From the NCBI RefSeq assembly GCF_001580455.1, contig NZ_CP010951.1:1178001-1242000 (forward strand): a DNA stretch of 64,000 nucleotides. Reading direction: 5' to 3'. How positions within the stretch are numbered: the stretch's first letter is position 1; the number at the start of each line of letters is the position of its first letter. The position numbers were made by a program, and so were the translations under genes. Of the stretch, positions 51,614 to 60,412 are shown piece after piece. The notes below the pieces were generated by a model. That model ran no database searches. It worked only from the letters and a program-made list of their open reading frames with translations, and was not told the DNA's origin. The DNA is from Ramlibacter tataouinensis (lineage in GTDB: Bacteria > Pseudomonadota > Gammaproteobacteria > Burkholderiales > Burkholderiaceae_C).

Positions 51614-52717
51614 CTACGCTTTGGGCGGCAGCAGGTACAGCGCGATGGCGAAGGTCAGGTAGACGGCCAGCACCAGCACGCCCAGGAACCAGGCGCTGCG
51701 GCCGCCGTTGCAGACCATCGCGACCGTGAGCGTGGCCAGCAGCATCATGGCCACGGCGCTCGGCCAGAACTGCAGGGTCATCGGCGCCGGTCCGACGAAG
51801 TAGCTCGCCAGCACCAGCAGGGGCGCCACCAGCAGCGCGATCTGGGTGGCGCTGCCCAGTGCGATGCCCACGCTCAGGTCCAGCCGGTTCTTGCGCGCGC
51901 CGGAGAAGGCGGAAGCGATCTCTGCGGCGGCGCCCACCAGCGCCACGATGACGAAGCCGACGAAGGCATCGCTCATGCCCATGCTCTGCGCGGCGACCTC
52001 GACCGAGGCCACGAAGATGTGGCTGACCAGGGCCACCAGCACCGTGACGCCCGCTAGCACGCCGATCGCCAGCCCGATCGGCCAGGGCGCGCCGTGCCCC
52101 TCCTCGGCCGCTGCGTCGGCGTGCCGGGCCGAACCGAAAAAGGCCTTGTGCGTCTTCAGTGAGAACAGCAGGCCGAGGGCATAGGTCACGATGAGCAGGA
52201 CGGCCAGGCTCAGGCTCAAGTCGTGCACGAAGGCCTCGGGCTCCCCGGCGGTGGCGGGAACCAGGGAGGGCACCAGCAGCGCGATGGTGGCCAGGAACAG
52301 CTGCGCGGCTTGCAGCCGGGCGGTGGCGGCATTGAACTCCTGCGCATGGTGGCGCAGGCCCCCCAGCAGCAGCGAGCCGCCGAGCATGAACAGGCTGTTG
52401 GTGACGATGGCGCCGGCGATCGATCCCTTCACCAGCAGGTACTGGCCGGCGCTGAGCGCGGTGAGCGCGATCATCAGCTCCGTGAGGTTGCCCAGCGTGG
52501 CGTTGAGCAGCCCGCCGACCGTGTCGCCGGTGCTGGCGGCCACCGACTCTGTGGCATGGCTCAGCAGCGCCGCCAGCGGGACGATGGCGAGCACAGAGAG
52601 GATGAACAGCAGCTGTCCCTTCGCATGGAAGGCGTGTTCCGCCAGCAGCACCGCGGGAACGAACACCAGCAGCCAGAGCAGCGGGTTCCTGCGGATCTCC
52701 TGCCACAGCGCTTTCAT
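51614..52717 (-). CDS. Calcium/proton antiporter (CaCA family)
   Basis: 367 residues, about eleven helices, with the two inverted alpha-repeats typical of Cax proteins: GNLTELMIALTAL in the first half and GAAAEIASAFSGARKN in the second. The ATG at 52717 is chosen because GGAGG lies seven bases upstream; that site belongs to the linker repeat, whose 21-residue frame ends on this start codon. Confidence 0.87.
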   Translation of the reverse strand: MKALWQEIRRNPLLWLLVFVPAVLLAEHAFHAKGQLLFILSVLAIVPLAALLSHATESVAASTGDTVGGLLNATLGNLTELMIALTALSAGQYLLVKGSIAGAIVTNSLFMLGGSLLLGGLRHHAQEFNAATARLQAAQLFLATIALLVPSLVPATAGEPEAFVHDLSLSLAVLLIVTYALGLLFSLKTHKAFFGSARHADAAAEEGHGAPWPIGLAIGVLAGVTVLVALVSHIFVASVEVAAQSMGMSDAFVGFVIVALVGAAAEIASAFSGARKNRLDLSVGIALGSATQIALLVAPLLVLASYFVGPAPMTLQFWPSAVAMMLLATLTVAMVCNGGRSAWFLGVLVLAVYLTFAIALYLLPPKA

Positions 52718-52842
52718 CGAACAACCTCCGCCCTGCGGGCTGCGGTGCCATGAGCCTTCGGAGCGGCCGGGCGGTTCATTCGACAACCTCCGCCCTTGCG
52801 GGCTGCGGTGCTATGAGCCTTCGGAGCGGCCGGGCGGCTCAT
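52714..52842 (-). repeat. Two tandem copies of the 66-bp stop-start linker repeat
   Basis: Copy one (52714-52779) encodes MNRPAAPKAHGTAARRAEVV plus R and its TGA overlaps the antiporter ATG. Copy two (starting at 52842, four bases after the preceding gene's stop) begins MSRPAAPKAHSTAARK and then carries one extra base, so its frame runs GGGCR straight into the ATG of copy one. Each copy has GGAGG seven bases before the next ATG. The pair matches the copy at 9334-9399 in sequence and length. Confidence 0.82.
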
Positions 52843-52846
52843 GGGG

Positions 52847-53518
52847 TCACCCGCCCAGCGCGATGATGGCAGCCGTGAGGGCCACGCCCACCACGGTCAT
52901 GGCCAGGCCCGACTTCCAGCCGCCACCCCCGGCGTAGCGGCCCAGGGCCAGGCCGCAGGCGAACAGCATGGCCAGGGTCAGGACCCGCGACACGAGCAAG
53001 GCCGTGGGCGTGGCGAGAAACAGGAAAGGCAAGGCGACCGGAAAGGTCCCGAGGACGACCAGCACAAAGATGCCGGCCGCCGCCACGTAGTCAGGCCCGG
53101 TGAGGTGGGGCTTGGGCGGCAGCTGCGGCAGGGCCGCCAGCCGGGCGCGCACGGCTTCCAGTTCGGCGTCACCCACCAGCGTCCAGATCACGCCCGTCAG
53201 CTCGGCCTTCAGGCGACGCAGGCCCCGCGCCGGATCGGCGTCGGCGCGGATCGCGGCGGCCAGCCGCAGGCGGCGGGCGCGCTGCGTCAGGGTCCGCACC
53301 AGGTACATCACCGCATCGGCCAGGCCCCAGGCCAGGTTGCATCCCAGCGCGGTATAGAACATCAGCCGCCCCGCATCGGCCCCCGCGGTGGCGGCCGAGA
53401 CGGCGCCCACGAAGGTCAGGGCCATGAAGAGGCCGAAGCAAAGCTCGCAGACCCGCTCGACCGGGCTGAGCACCGGTTCGCGCGGTTCGTTGGTCGCGAG
53501 ATCGGGTGGCAGTTGCAT
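52847..53518 (-). CDS. VIT1/CCC1-like membrane protein
   Basis: 223 residues from the ATG at 53518 (CAGGAG upstream). An acidic N-terminus (ERVCELCFGLFMALTFVGAV) is followed by about five helices in the arrangement of vacuolar-iron-transporter-like proteins, with a soluble middle part of about 70 residues. Iron or manganese export is the family theme; the specific ion cannot be read here. The end lies next to the tandem linker repeat. Confidence 0.65.
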   Translation of the reverse strand: MQLPPDLATNEPREPVLSPVERVCELCFGLFMALTFVGAVSAATAGADAGRLMFYTALGCNLAWGLADAVMYLVRTLTQRARRLRLAAAIRADADPARGLRRLKAELTGVIWTLVGDAELEAVRARLAALPQLPPKPHLTGPDYVAAAGIFVLVVLGTFPVALPFLFLATPTALLVSRVLTLAMLFACGLALGRYAGGGGWKSGLAMTVVGVALTAAIIALGG

Positions 53519-53674
53519 GCACGCGCTCCTGCACACGATTGTCCGTATGCCTCATCGTTCGGCCATTGGCCTTTAGGCGCACCCGGGGGCGGCGATCCGG
53601 GCCTTGAGTTCCTCAGCAGCATGAGCATCAAGGCGAGCCACAGAGCCTCAACGAAGCGGGCGCCCCCCTCCCAG

Positions 53675-53724
53675 CCTCCCCCCGGAGGGGGAGGAGCATG
53701 ACTCCCTCCCCCTCCGGGGGAGGG
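53675..53724. repeat. Two tandem GC-rich hairpins
   Basis: CCTCCCCC/GGGGGAGG (53675-53694) and CCCTCCCCC/GGGGGAGGG (53704-53724, loop TCC). The family is the same as at 21361-21412, including the AG-rich spacer. It occupies the 257-bp gap between the VIT-like gene and a small hypothetical gene. Confidence 0.7.
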
Positions 53725-53775
53725 CGGGGGTGGGGGCGCGAGCCAAACCGGGCTCAGTCGCGCATTTGGAACGCC

Positions 53776-54036
53776 TCAAAGCGAAGGTCTGGCGCGCGTG
53801 CCTTCGGGCGTCAGGACCACCCCGCTGCCCGCGATGCGCAGCCCGCCTTGGCCATCCACCTCGACCGACCGGCCGTCGTCGAGACGGTATTCGACCTTGC
53901 CCGTGGACTCCCAGCGCTCGCTGCCGGGCGCCATCGACAGGTCCGGCGCCAGCCGGTCGTAGGCGCACAGCTTGTAGGTCGCCCCGTCCGAGCCGCGCGC
54001 ATTGAAGGTTTCCAGGAGTTGAAGGCGCAGTTCCAT
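53776..54036 (-). CDS. Hypothetical protein
   Basis: 86 residues, starting at 54036 after GCGAGGAGCACGAGC. It reads as a small beta-rich soluble protein: MELRLQLLETFNARGSDG, YKLCAYDRLAPD and a repeated strand pattern ending GVVLTPEGT. I do not recognise the family. It stands alone between the hairpin repeat and the transporter gene. Confidence 0.6.
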   Translation of the reverse strand: MELRLQLLETFNARGSDGATYKLCAYDRLAPDLSMAPGSERWESTGKVEYRLDDGRSVEVDGQGGLRIAGSGVVLTPEGTRARPSL

Positions 54037-54158
54037 GCTCGTGCTCCTCGCTTCATCAGCGCCGAAGTGTCCGGCGCTCGGATCATTTTGGCGGCGGCCG
54101 CGGCTCGTCCGGTGTCGGAGCGCGCCGCGTGCGACAGGCAGGAGCCAAGCCCCAGGCG

Positions 54159-55427
54159 CTAGGCGCGGGCGGCAGCCGCCGCGGCCAGGGCACGCGCGCG
54201 GCGCGAGCGCGTGTACAGCCAGAAGGCGATGGAGAAATTCAGCAGGTTCCAGGCGATGCCGTTCACGAACGCTGCCGTGTAGGAGCCGGTGAGGTCGAAC
54301 ACCTTGCCCGACATCCAGCCGCCCAGCGCCATGCCGATGAGCGTGCCGAGGATCACCGTGCCCACGCGCGCGCCCGCCTCCTGCGGCGCGAAGGACTCGC
54401 GGATGATGATCGCGTACGAGGGCACGATGCCGCCCTGGAACAGGCCGAACAGGGCCGAGATCACGAACAGCGACGCCAGGCCGTCGAAGGGCAGGAACAG
54501 CAGCAGGGCCACGCATTGCAGCACCGAGCCGAGCAGCAGCGTGCGCAGGCCGCCGATGCGGTCGGAGATCCAGCCGGAGGCGAGCCGGCTGACGATGCCA
54601 AAGCCCAGCATCAGCGACAGCATGGTCGCGCCGCGCGCCGCGCCGTAGCCGAGGTCGGCGCAGTAGGCCACGATGTGAACCTGCGGCATTGACATGGCCA
54701 CGCAGCAGCCGACGCCCGCCACGAACAGCGCCGCCTGGGCCTGGCCGGGCGACAGGCCGAACGGCCGGTCGCGGTCGAGCGCCGGCGCCGAGGCCGCCGT
54801 CGGCGCGCTGTGCTGCACCATGGGCGGCCGCTGGCGCAGCAGGGTCGCCAGCAGCGCCATGCCGACGCCGCCGATGATGCCCAGCGCGATGTAGGTGGGC
54901 CGCCAGCCGTACTGTTCGACGCCGAACTGGATGATGGGCGGCCACAGCGTGCCCGCGAGGTAGTTGCCGCTGGCGCACACCGCCACGGCGATGCCGCGCC
55001 GGCGATCCCACCACAGCGAGGTGTCGGCGATCAGCGGCACGAAGGCGCAGCCCACGCCCAGGCCGCCGATCAGGACGCCGTGCGCGAGGTCGAACACCAG
55101 CAGGCCAGGCGCGAGGGCGGCGATCACGTAGCCGGCGGCCAGCGCGACGGCGCCTATCGTCACCACCCGCGCGAGCCCGTAGCGGTCGGCCCAGCGGCCG
55201 CACAGCACGCCGCCGATGCCGAAGCCGATCATGGTCAGCGCATAGGGGAAGGAGGCCTGGCCGCGATCCACGCCGAAATCCGCCTGGATCGCCGGCAGCA
55301 CCACCGACAGCACGTACATGCCGCTGTTGCCCAGCGTCGAGACGCCCAGCACGACCAGAAGGCGCAGCGCGGCCTGGCGCGAGTCGATGAGGCGGGGATC
55401 GGCGGGCGCAGCGGCTGGGGACGGCAT
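54159..55427 (-). CDS. Major facilitator superfamily transporter (OFA/MCT-like)
   Basis: 422 residues, twelve helices. Motif A GGVLCGRWADRYGLARV between helices 2 and 3, the second-half repeat SGWISDRIGGLRT. Overall pattern fits the oxalate/formate or monocarboxylate group, which import small organic acids. No catabolic neighbour narrows the substrate. It diverges from the FAD-oxidase gene across the second three-way-junction element. Confidence 0.8.
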   Translation of the reverse strand: MPSPAAAPADPRLIDSRQAALRLLVVLGVSTLGNSGMYVLSVVLPAIQADFGVDRGQASFPYALTMIGFGIGGVLCGRWADRYGLARVVTIGAVALAAGYVIAALAPGLLVFDLAHGVLIGGLGVGCAFVPLIADTSLWWDRRRGIAVAVCASGNYLAGTLWPPIIQFGVEQYGWRPTYIALGIIGGVGMALLATLLRQRPPMVQHSAPTAASAPALDRDRPFGLSPGQAQAALFVAGVGCCVAMSMPQVHIVAYCADLGYGAARGATMLSLMLGFGIVSRLASGWISDRIGGLRTLLLGSVLQCVALLLFLPFDGLASLFVISALFGLFQGGIVPSYAIIIRESFAPQEAGARVGTVILGTLIGMALGGWMSGKVFDLTGSYTAAFVNGIAWNLLNFSIAFWLYTRSRRARALAAAAAARA

Positions 55428-55502
55428 GGAAGCGTTCGGGCGAAGTGCTGCATGCTAGCGCATGCGGTTTCCAGGCGTGACGCAGGGCACCAATGTCACA
55501 CA

Positions 55503-55774
55503 AGTGTCCTGTCCCACAAATTCCTGTGCTCTCGCTGCCCCGTATCGGGCCGCAGGCAAGGCGTGGACGCGGGTCAAGCCTGGACGGCTTGACCCGTGGA
55601 CACAACGCGGCATGCGGCCCGATACGGGGCAGCCCGAAGGGTTCGGCGCCTGCGGGGCGCCCGGCGGCCGACCAGAAAGGGGCAAGACGCCCAGTCTTGC
55701 CCCTTTCTGGCCAGCCACCGCTCATCCCCGCATGCGTCCGAACGAGAGCGCAGGAATTTGTGGGACAGGACACT
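55503..55774. repeat. 272-bp multi-arm palindromic element, same plan as 16821-17086
   Basis: Outer inverted repeat of 32 bp, 55503-55534 with 55743-55774, one mismatch. Arm A is a perfect 21-bp stem (55534-55554 with 55613-55633) with an inner perfect 11-bp hairpin (55570-55580 with 55586-55596). A six-bp GGCGCC hairpin (55645-55661) and arm B, a perfect 17-bp stem (55672-55688 with 55694-55710), follow. It fills most of the 358-bp divergent gap between the MFS gene and the FAD-oxidase gene. No gene is seen inside, and its sequence is unrelated to the first element. Confidence 0.87.
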
Positions 55775-55785
55775 AGTGCACACTG

Positions 55786-57618
55786 ATGCCGATGAAGCCC
55801 GACCACGCCGCCAGCCGCCGCCGCGTGCTGCAGGCCGGCCTCGCCGTGCCGCTCACCGCCACCCTGCCCCGCCTGACGCGCGCCGGCGCGGCGCCTGGCG
55901 CGCGCGTGCGGCCGTCCGACGCGGCCTGGCCCGCCGCCGACATCTGGAAGGCACTGGCCGGGCAGCTGGCCGGCTCGCTGGTCGCGGTGCGCTCGCCCTG
56001 GACGGAGTGCGTGCGCGCACCCGCGGCCAAGGCCTGCGCGGAGGTGTTCAAGCAGGCCAAGAACCCCTACTTCCTCGGCGATGAGGTCGCGCTGACGCAG
56101 ACCCTGGGCTGGGTCGACGCCTGGACTTCCGCGCCCAGCGCATATGCCGTGCGCGCCCGCAACACGGCCGATGTGGTGACGGCCGTGAACTTCGCGCGCA
56201 ACCACAACCTGCGGCTGGTGGTGAAGGGTGGCGGCCACAGCTACCAGGGCACCTCGAACGCGCCCGACTCGCTGCTGGTGTGGACGCGCGACATGAAGGA
56301 CGTCACGCTGCACGAGAACTGGGTGCCGCGCGGCTGCGAGGACCGCATGGCGCCGGCGCGCGCCGCCAGCATCGGCGCCGGCGCGCTATGGGCCCACGCC
56401 TACGATGCGGTCACCACCCGCGGCGGCGGCTATGTGCAAGGCGGCGGCTGCATGACGGTGGGCGTGGCCGGCCTGGTGCAAAGCGGCGGCTTCGGCAGCT
56501 TCTCCAAAGCCTTCGGCCTGGCCGCTTCCAGCCTGCTGGAAGCGGAGGTCGTGACCGCCGACGGCCGCGCGCGCATCGTCAACGCCTGCACGAACCCCGA
56601 GCTGTTCTGGGGCCTGAAGGGCGGCGGCGGCAGCAGCCTCGGCGTGGTCACGCGCCTGACGCTGCGCGTGCATGCCCTGCCCGAGACCTTCGGCGCGGTG
56701 AACTTCACCGTACGGGCCAAATCGGACGCCGCGTTCCGCAAGCTGATCGCGCTGGTGACGCGCTTCTATGCCGACCAGCTCATGAACCCGCACTGGGGCG
56801 AACAGATCCGCTTTCGTCCCGGCAACGTGCTGGTCGTGTCCATGGTGTTCCAGGGCATCGAGCGCGCCCAGGCGCAGGCGACCTGGGCACCCTTCTTCGC
56901 CCAGGTCGAAGGGCAGGAGCAGGACTTCTCGATCGACTTCTCGCCGCTCAAGGTCGTCGCCACCTCTGCGCGCACCTTCTGGTCCCCGACCCTGCTCAAG
57001 CGCACGCTGGGCTTCATCCGCCGCGACGACCGGCCCGGCGCGCCGGAAGGCAATGTGTTCTGGCCCGGCGACCAGGGACAGGCCGGCCAGGTGCTGCACG
57101 GCTACCAGTCCACCTGGCTGCCGGCCGCCCTGCTGCAGCCGGCCCGGCATGGCGCGCTGTGCGACGCCCTGTTCGCCGCGACCCGGCACTGGGGCTTGTC
57201 GCTGCACGTCAACAAGGGCCTGGCCGGCGCGCCCGCGGAGGCGGTCGCCGCAGCGCGCGACACCGCGATGAATCCCGCCGTGCTGGATGCCTTCGCGCTG
57301 GCGATCAGCGGCGCCGAGGAGCAGCCCGCCTATCCCGGCGTGGCCGGCCACGAGCCCAACGTGGCGCTCGCCCGCCAGCGCGCCAGGTCCATCGTGAACG
57401 CCATGGGCGCGCTGCGCGCGCTGGTGCCGCGCTGGGGCTCCTACGTCTCGGAAAGCGACTACTTCGAGCCGGACTGGCAACAGGCCTTCTGGGGCGCCAA
57501 CTACGAACGGCTCGCGGCCGTGAAGCAGCAGTACGACCCCGACGGCCTGTTCTTCGTGCACCACGGGGTCGGCAGCGAAAAGTGGAGCGCGGACGGCTTC
57601 ACCCGGCTGCGCGCCTGA
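55786..57618 (+). CDS. FAD-linked oxidase, berberine-bridge-enzyme-like, Tat-exported
   Basis: 610 residues (an ATG two codons downstream is also possible). N-terminal Tat-type signal HAASRRRVLQAGLAVPL. PCMH-type FAD domain with VVKGGGHSYQGTS and YVQGGGCMTVGVAGL; the His and Cys fit the double covalent flavin link of BBE-type oxidases. The C-terminus has the BBE segment (KQQYDPDGLFFVHHGVGS). It probably oxidises a sugar or secondary metabolite in the periplasm. Its start is 11 bp from the palindromic element. Confidence 0.84.
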   Translation: MPMKPDHAASRRRVLQAGLAVPLTATLPRLTRAGAAPGARVRPSDAAWPAADIWKALAGQLAGSLVAVRSPWTECVRAPAAKACAEVFKQAKNPYFLGDEVALTQTLGWVDAWTSAPSAYAVRARNTADVVTAVNFARNHNLRLVVKGGGHSYQGTSNAPDSLLVWTRDMKDVTLHENWVPRGCEDRMAPARAASIGAGALWAHAYDAVTTRGGGYVQGGGCMTVGVAGLVQSGGFGSFSKAFGLAASSLLEAEVVTADGRARIVNACTNPELFWGLKGGGGSSLGVVTRLTLRVHALPETFGAVNFTVRAKSDAAFRKLIALVTRFYADQLMNPHWGEQIRFRPGNVLVVSMVFQGIERAQAQATWAPFFAQVEGQEQDFSIDFSPLKVVATSARTFWSPTLLKRTLGFIRRDDRPGAPEGNVFWPGDQGQAGQVLHGYQSTWLPAALLQPARHGALCDALFAATRHWGLSLHVNKGLAGAPAEAVAAARDTAMNPAVLDAFALAISGAEEQPAYPGVAGHEPNVALARQRARSIVNAMGALRALVPRWGSYVSESDYFEPDWQQAFWGANYERLAAVKQQYDPDGLFFVHHGVGSEKWSADGFTRLRA

Positions 57619-57636
57619 GACGCGATCCCCGTCACT

Positions 57637-57840
57637 TCACTTGCGCCAGAACCACCAGAGCAGCAAGGACAGCACCAGCGACACCAGCAGCGAAGTCATC
57701 AGCGGGAAGTGGAAGCTGAACCCTTCGCGTTCGATCGAGATGTCACCCGGCAGGCGGCCCCAGGGCAGCTTGCCGAGCCAGGGCCATGCGAGGCCCACGG
57801 CGATCAGCAGGGCCCCGAGCGCGACGAGGAAGCGTTGCAT
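57637..57840 (-). CDS. DUF2905 family membrane protein
   Basis: 67 residues: two hydrophobic helices flank LPWGRLPGDISIEREGFSFH, the conserved centre of DUF2905. Function unknown. It is convergent with the FAD-oxidase gene, 18 bases away. Confidence 0.85.
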   Translation of the reverse strand: MQRFLVALGALLIAVGLAWPWLGKLPWGRLPGDISIEREGFSFHFPLMTSLLVSLVLSLLLWWFWRK

Positions 57841-57934
57841 CGCCTCACTCTAGCGGCGGTTTTCGTCTTCTGCAGCGGCAGAGCAGCCACCGCGGTGCCG
57901 GGCGGGCCGCAGGCTGGTCGGCAACAATGCAGCG

Positions 57935-58834
57935 ATGAGCACACCCGATTTCTCCAGCGGCTGCGCCTACCAGCGGGGGCAATTCGTTCCCATCTCGGAA
58001 GCCAGCATCCCGATGACGGACTGGGGCTTCCTGCGCTCCGACGCCGCCTACGACGTGGTCACCGTGTGGGAGGGCTCGTTCTTCCGTCTGGACGCGCACC
58101 TCGATCGCTTCTTCGCCAGCTGCGGCCGCTTCCGGCTCGATCCCGGCAGGTCACGCGCCGAAGTCGCGCATGTGCTCACCGAGTGCGTGCGCCGCTCGGG
58201 GCTGCGCCACTCGTACGTGGAAATGATCGTCACCCGCGGACAGCCCCCGTGGGGATCGCGCGACCCGCGGCAGGCGGTGAACCAGTTCTATGCCTTCGCG
58301 GTGCCCTTCGTATGGATCGCCAACGAGCAGCAACGCGAGCGCGGCCTGCACGTGATCGTGAGCGAGGTGCAGCGCATTCCGCCGGCCAGCGTGGATCCCA
58401 CCGCGAAAAACTATCACTGGAACGACCTCACCATGGGACTGCTGGGGGCGCTGGATGCCGGCGCCGACTCGGTGCTGCTGCGCGACGCCCGCGACAACGT
58501 CGTGGAAGGCCCCGGCTTCAACGTGTTCGCCGTGATCGACGGCACCCTGGTCACGCCCCGTGAGGGGGTCCTGCACGGCATCACCCGCCGGACGGCGATC
58601 GAGGTGGCCCGCTCCCACGGTCATGCCGTGAAGGAGCGCGAGCTTCCGCTGGCCGAGCTGCTGGCGGCCGACGAGGCATTCATCACCAGCTCGGGCGGCG
58701 GGCTGATGCCGGTGACGCGCGTCAACGAAAGCACGATCGCCGACGGCAAGCCCGGGCGGATCACGCGGCAGCTGGCGCAGACCTACTGGGCCTGGCACCA
58801 GCTGCCGCAGTTCAGCACGCCCGTCCCGTACTAG
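57935..58834 (+). CDS. Class IV (BCAT-like) PLP aminotransferase
   Basis: 299 residues. Fold type IV: the PLP lysine in PTAKNYHWNDL, VVEGPGFNVFAVIDGTLVTP as the cofactor-binding turn, and GVLHGITRRTAIEVA. Relatives are branched-chain aminotransferases, D-amino acid transaminases and aminodeoxychorismate lyases; the sequence does not decide among them. Not in an obvious operon. Confidence 0.82.
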   Translation: MSTPDFSSGCAYQRGQFVPISEASIPMTDWGFLRSDAAYDVVTVWEGSFFRLDAHLDRFFASCGRFRLDPGRSRAEVAHVLTECVRRSGLRHSYVEMIVTRGQPPWGSRDPRQAVNQFYAFAVPFVWIANEQQRERGLHVIVSEVQRIPPASVDPTAKNYHWNDLTMGLLGALDAGADSVLLRDARDNVVEGPGFNVFAVIDGTLVTPREGVLHGITRRTAIEVARSHGHAVKERELPLAELLAADEAFITSSGGGLMPVTRVNESTIADGKPGRITRQLAQTYWAWHQLPQFSTPVPY

Positions 58835-58917
58835 CGCCTGCGCGTCTGCGCGCCTGCGCAAGCACGTGTCCGAATCCGGCCAGACGGGAATCGAGGGCAT
58901 GCCGTACGCTGTGGCAC

Positions 58918-59673
58918 ATGGTTTCAGCACTCGCACACCCACCCATCGCGGCGAACCCGCACGACAGCGCGGACCGCCTGGCGAAGCACGACTGGCAAGG
59001 CGTCGAAACCGAGCTCGATTGCGAGGGTGTCGCCGTCCTGCCGGGCTTGCTGGCGACGGCCGAGTGCCGGGCGCTCGCGGCGCTCTACGACGACGGCGAC
59101 GAGGGCACCTTCCGCAGCAGGGTGGTGATGGCCCGCCACGGTTTCGGCCGGGGTGAGTACAAGTACTTCGACTACCCGCTGCCGGAGATCGTCGCGCAGT
59201 TGCGCACCTTGCTCTATCCCCGCCTGGCCCCGATCGCGAACCGCTGGAACGCAGCGCTGGGGCTGGAGCTGCGCTATCCGCCTTCGCACGCCCAGTACCT
59301 GGCGCGCTGCCATGCGGCCGGCCAGCCGCGCGCGACGCCGCTCCTGCTGCGCTATGGGCCGGGCGACTTCAACTGCCTGCACCAGGACCTCTATGGGGAA
59401 CATGTCTTTCCCCTGCAGGCGGTGATCCTGCTGTCGCAGCCGGGCCGCGACTTCGACGGCGGCGAGTTGGTCCTGACGGAGCAACGGCCGCGCATGCAGT
59501 CGCGGGTGTCGGTCGTGCCGCTGGGCCAGGGCGACGCGGCGATCTTCGCCGTGAGCCATCGCCCGGTGCAGGGCACGCGCGGCTTTTACCGCGTCAACAT
59601 GCGGCACGGCGTAAGCCGGATCCGCCGCGGCACGCGCACCACGGCCGGCCTCATCTTCCACGACGCGGCCTGA
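58918..59673 (+). CDS. 2-oxoglutarate/Fe(II)-dependent dioxygenase family protein
   Basis: 251 residues. Iron-binding HQD in NCLHQDLYGEH, then the distal His and the 2-oxoglutarate Arg near SHRPVQGTRGFYR. Matches a proteobacterial group of prolyl-hydroxylase-like proteins (2OG-FeII_Oxy). Substrate unknown. It is convergent with the Mut7-C gene, ten bases away. Confidence 0.8.
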   Translation: MVSALAHPPIAANPHDSADRLAKHDWQGVETELDCEGVAVLPGLLATAECRALAALYDDGDEGTFRSRVVMARHGFGRGEYKYFDYPLPEIVAQLRTLLYPRLAPIANRWNAALGLELRYPPSHAQYLARCHAAGQPRATPLLLRYGPGDFNCLHQDLYGEHVFPLQAVILLSQPGRDFDGGELVLTEQRPRMQSRVSVVPLGQGDAAIFAVSHRPVQGTRGFYRVNMRHGVSRIRRGTRTTAGLIFHDAA

Positions 59674-59683
59674 CAAAGTGGGA

Positions 59684-60412
59684 TCAGTCGACCAGCGCCC
59701 GCACGCGCTGCCAGTGCTCGCCCTCCCAGAACACGCGCCCGCAGACCGCACAGGCGCTGAACTGCTGGTAGCTCTCGCGCACCTGCGGCGGTAACAGCGG
59801 CTCCACCTGCGCCTTGGCGACGGCCTGCAGCGCCGCATTGCAGCCCGGGCACAGCGTGAAGGGCTTCGCGCTGCGCATCAGGTCCAGCCGCTGGAAGACC
59901 TCGCGCAACTGCTGCTGCGGCCGCAGTGCGTGCACATAGCAGCCGTGCGTGATGCTCCGGCGCTTAAGCAGGTCGCGGTCGCGCGTCAGCACGACGCGGT
60001 TCTGCGCCGCGGCGATGCGCTCGATCTCGTCGTCGGCGAAGCTGTAGTCGTGCAGCGTATCGAAGCCCATCATCCGCAGGAACAGCGCGAGGGTCCCGAG
60101 GTGGACGTCGGCGACGAAGCGGGTCTGTCGCAGCGGGTGTTCGCGCACGCGCAGCAGCGGCGTGATGTCGAAGGCCTCGAACTTGGGGTACACGGCCACC
60201 CGGTCGCCTTCGCGCAGCAGCGCGCCGAAGCCGACCGACGCGCCGTTGAGCAGGATCAGCTCGACCTCGGTATGCGGCACGCCCAGTGCCTCGATCATGT
60301 GCTTGGTGGTGGCGGCGCGGGCGCAGGGCACGGTGAACTCGCGCCGCCGCCGTTCGGGGGCGAGGAAATCGTTCAGCTCCTCGTAGAAGCGGAAGGTCGC
60401 CGTCACCATCAC
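59684..60412 (-). CDS. Mut7-C RNase domain protein with ubiquitin-like N-terminus
   Basis: 242 residues. Residues about 1-85 form a ThiS/MoaD-like beta-grasp domain (GVPHTEVELILLNG, GDRVAVYPKFE). Residues about 95-240 are Mut7-C: the PIN-like RFVADVHLGTLALFLRMMGF and LTRDRDLLKRR, then a zinc ribbon CPGC and CAVC. Such proteins are predicted RNases. The start overlaps the stop of the radical SAM gene. Confidence 0.85.
   Translation of the reverse strand: MMVTATFRFYEELNDFLAPERRRREFTVPCARAATTKHMIEALGVPHTEVELILLNGASVGFGALLREGDRVAVYPKFEAFDITPLLRVREHPLRQTRFVADVHLGTLALFLRMMGFDTLHDYSFADDEIERIAAAQNRVVLTRDRDLLKRRSITHGCYVHALRPQQQLREVFQRLDLMRSAKPFTLCPGCNAALQAVAKAQVEPLLPPQVRESYQQFSACAVCGRVFWEGEHWQRVRALVD

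Noticed and set aside
55462..55776. Open frames within the second palindromic element
   Set aside because: Frames exist on both strands because the DNA is an inverted repeat; no codon bias or ribosome site supports translation.
53776..56313. 845-codon minus-strand frame across the MFS gene and the palindromic element
   Set aside because: Low-complexity Arg/Ala/Gly composition, antisense or out of frame to better genes; it merges a real small gene region with shadow sequence.
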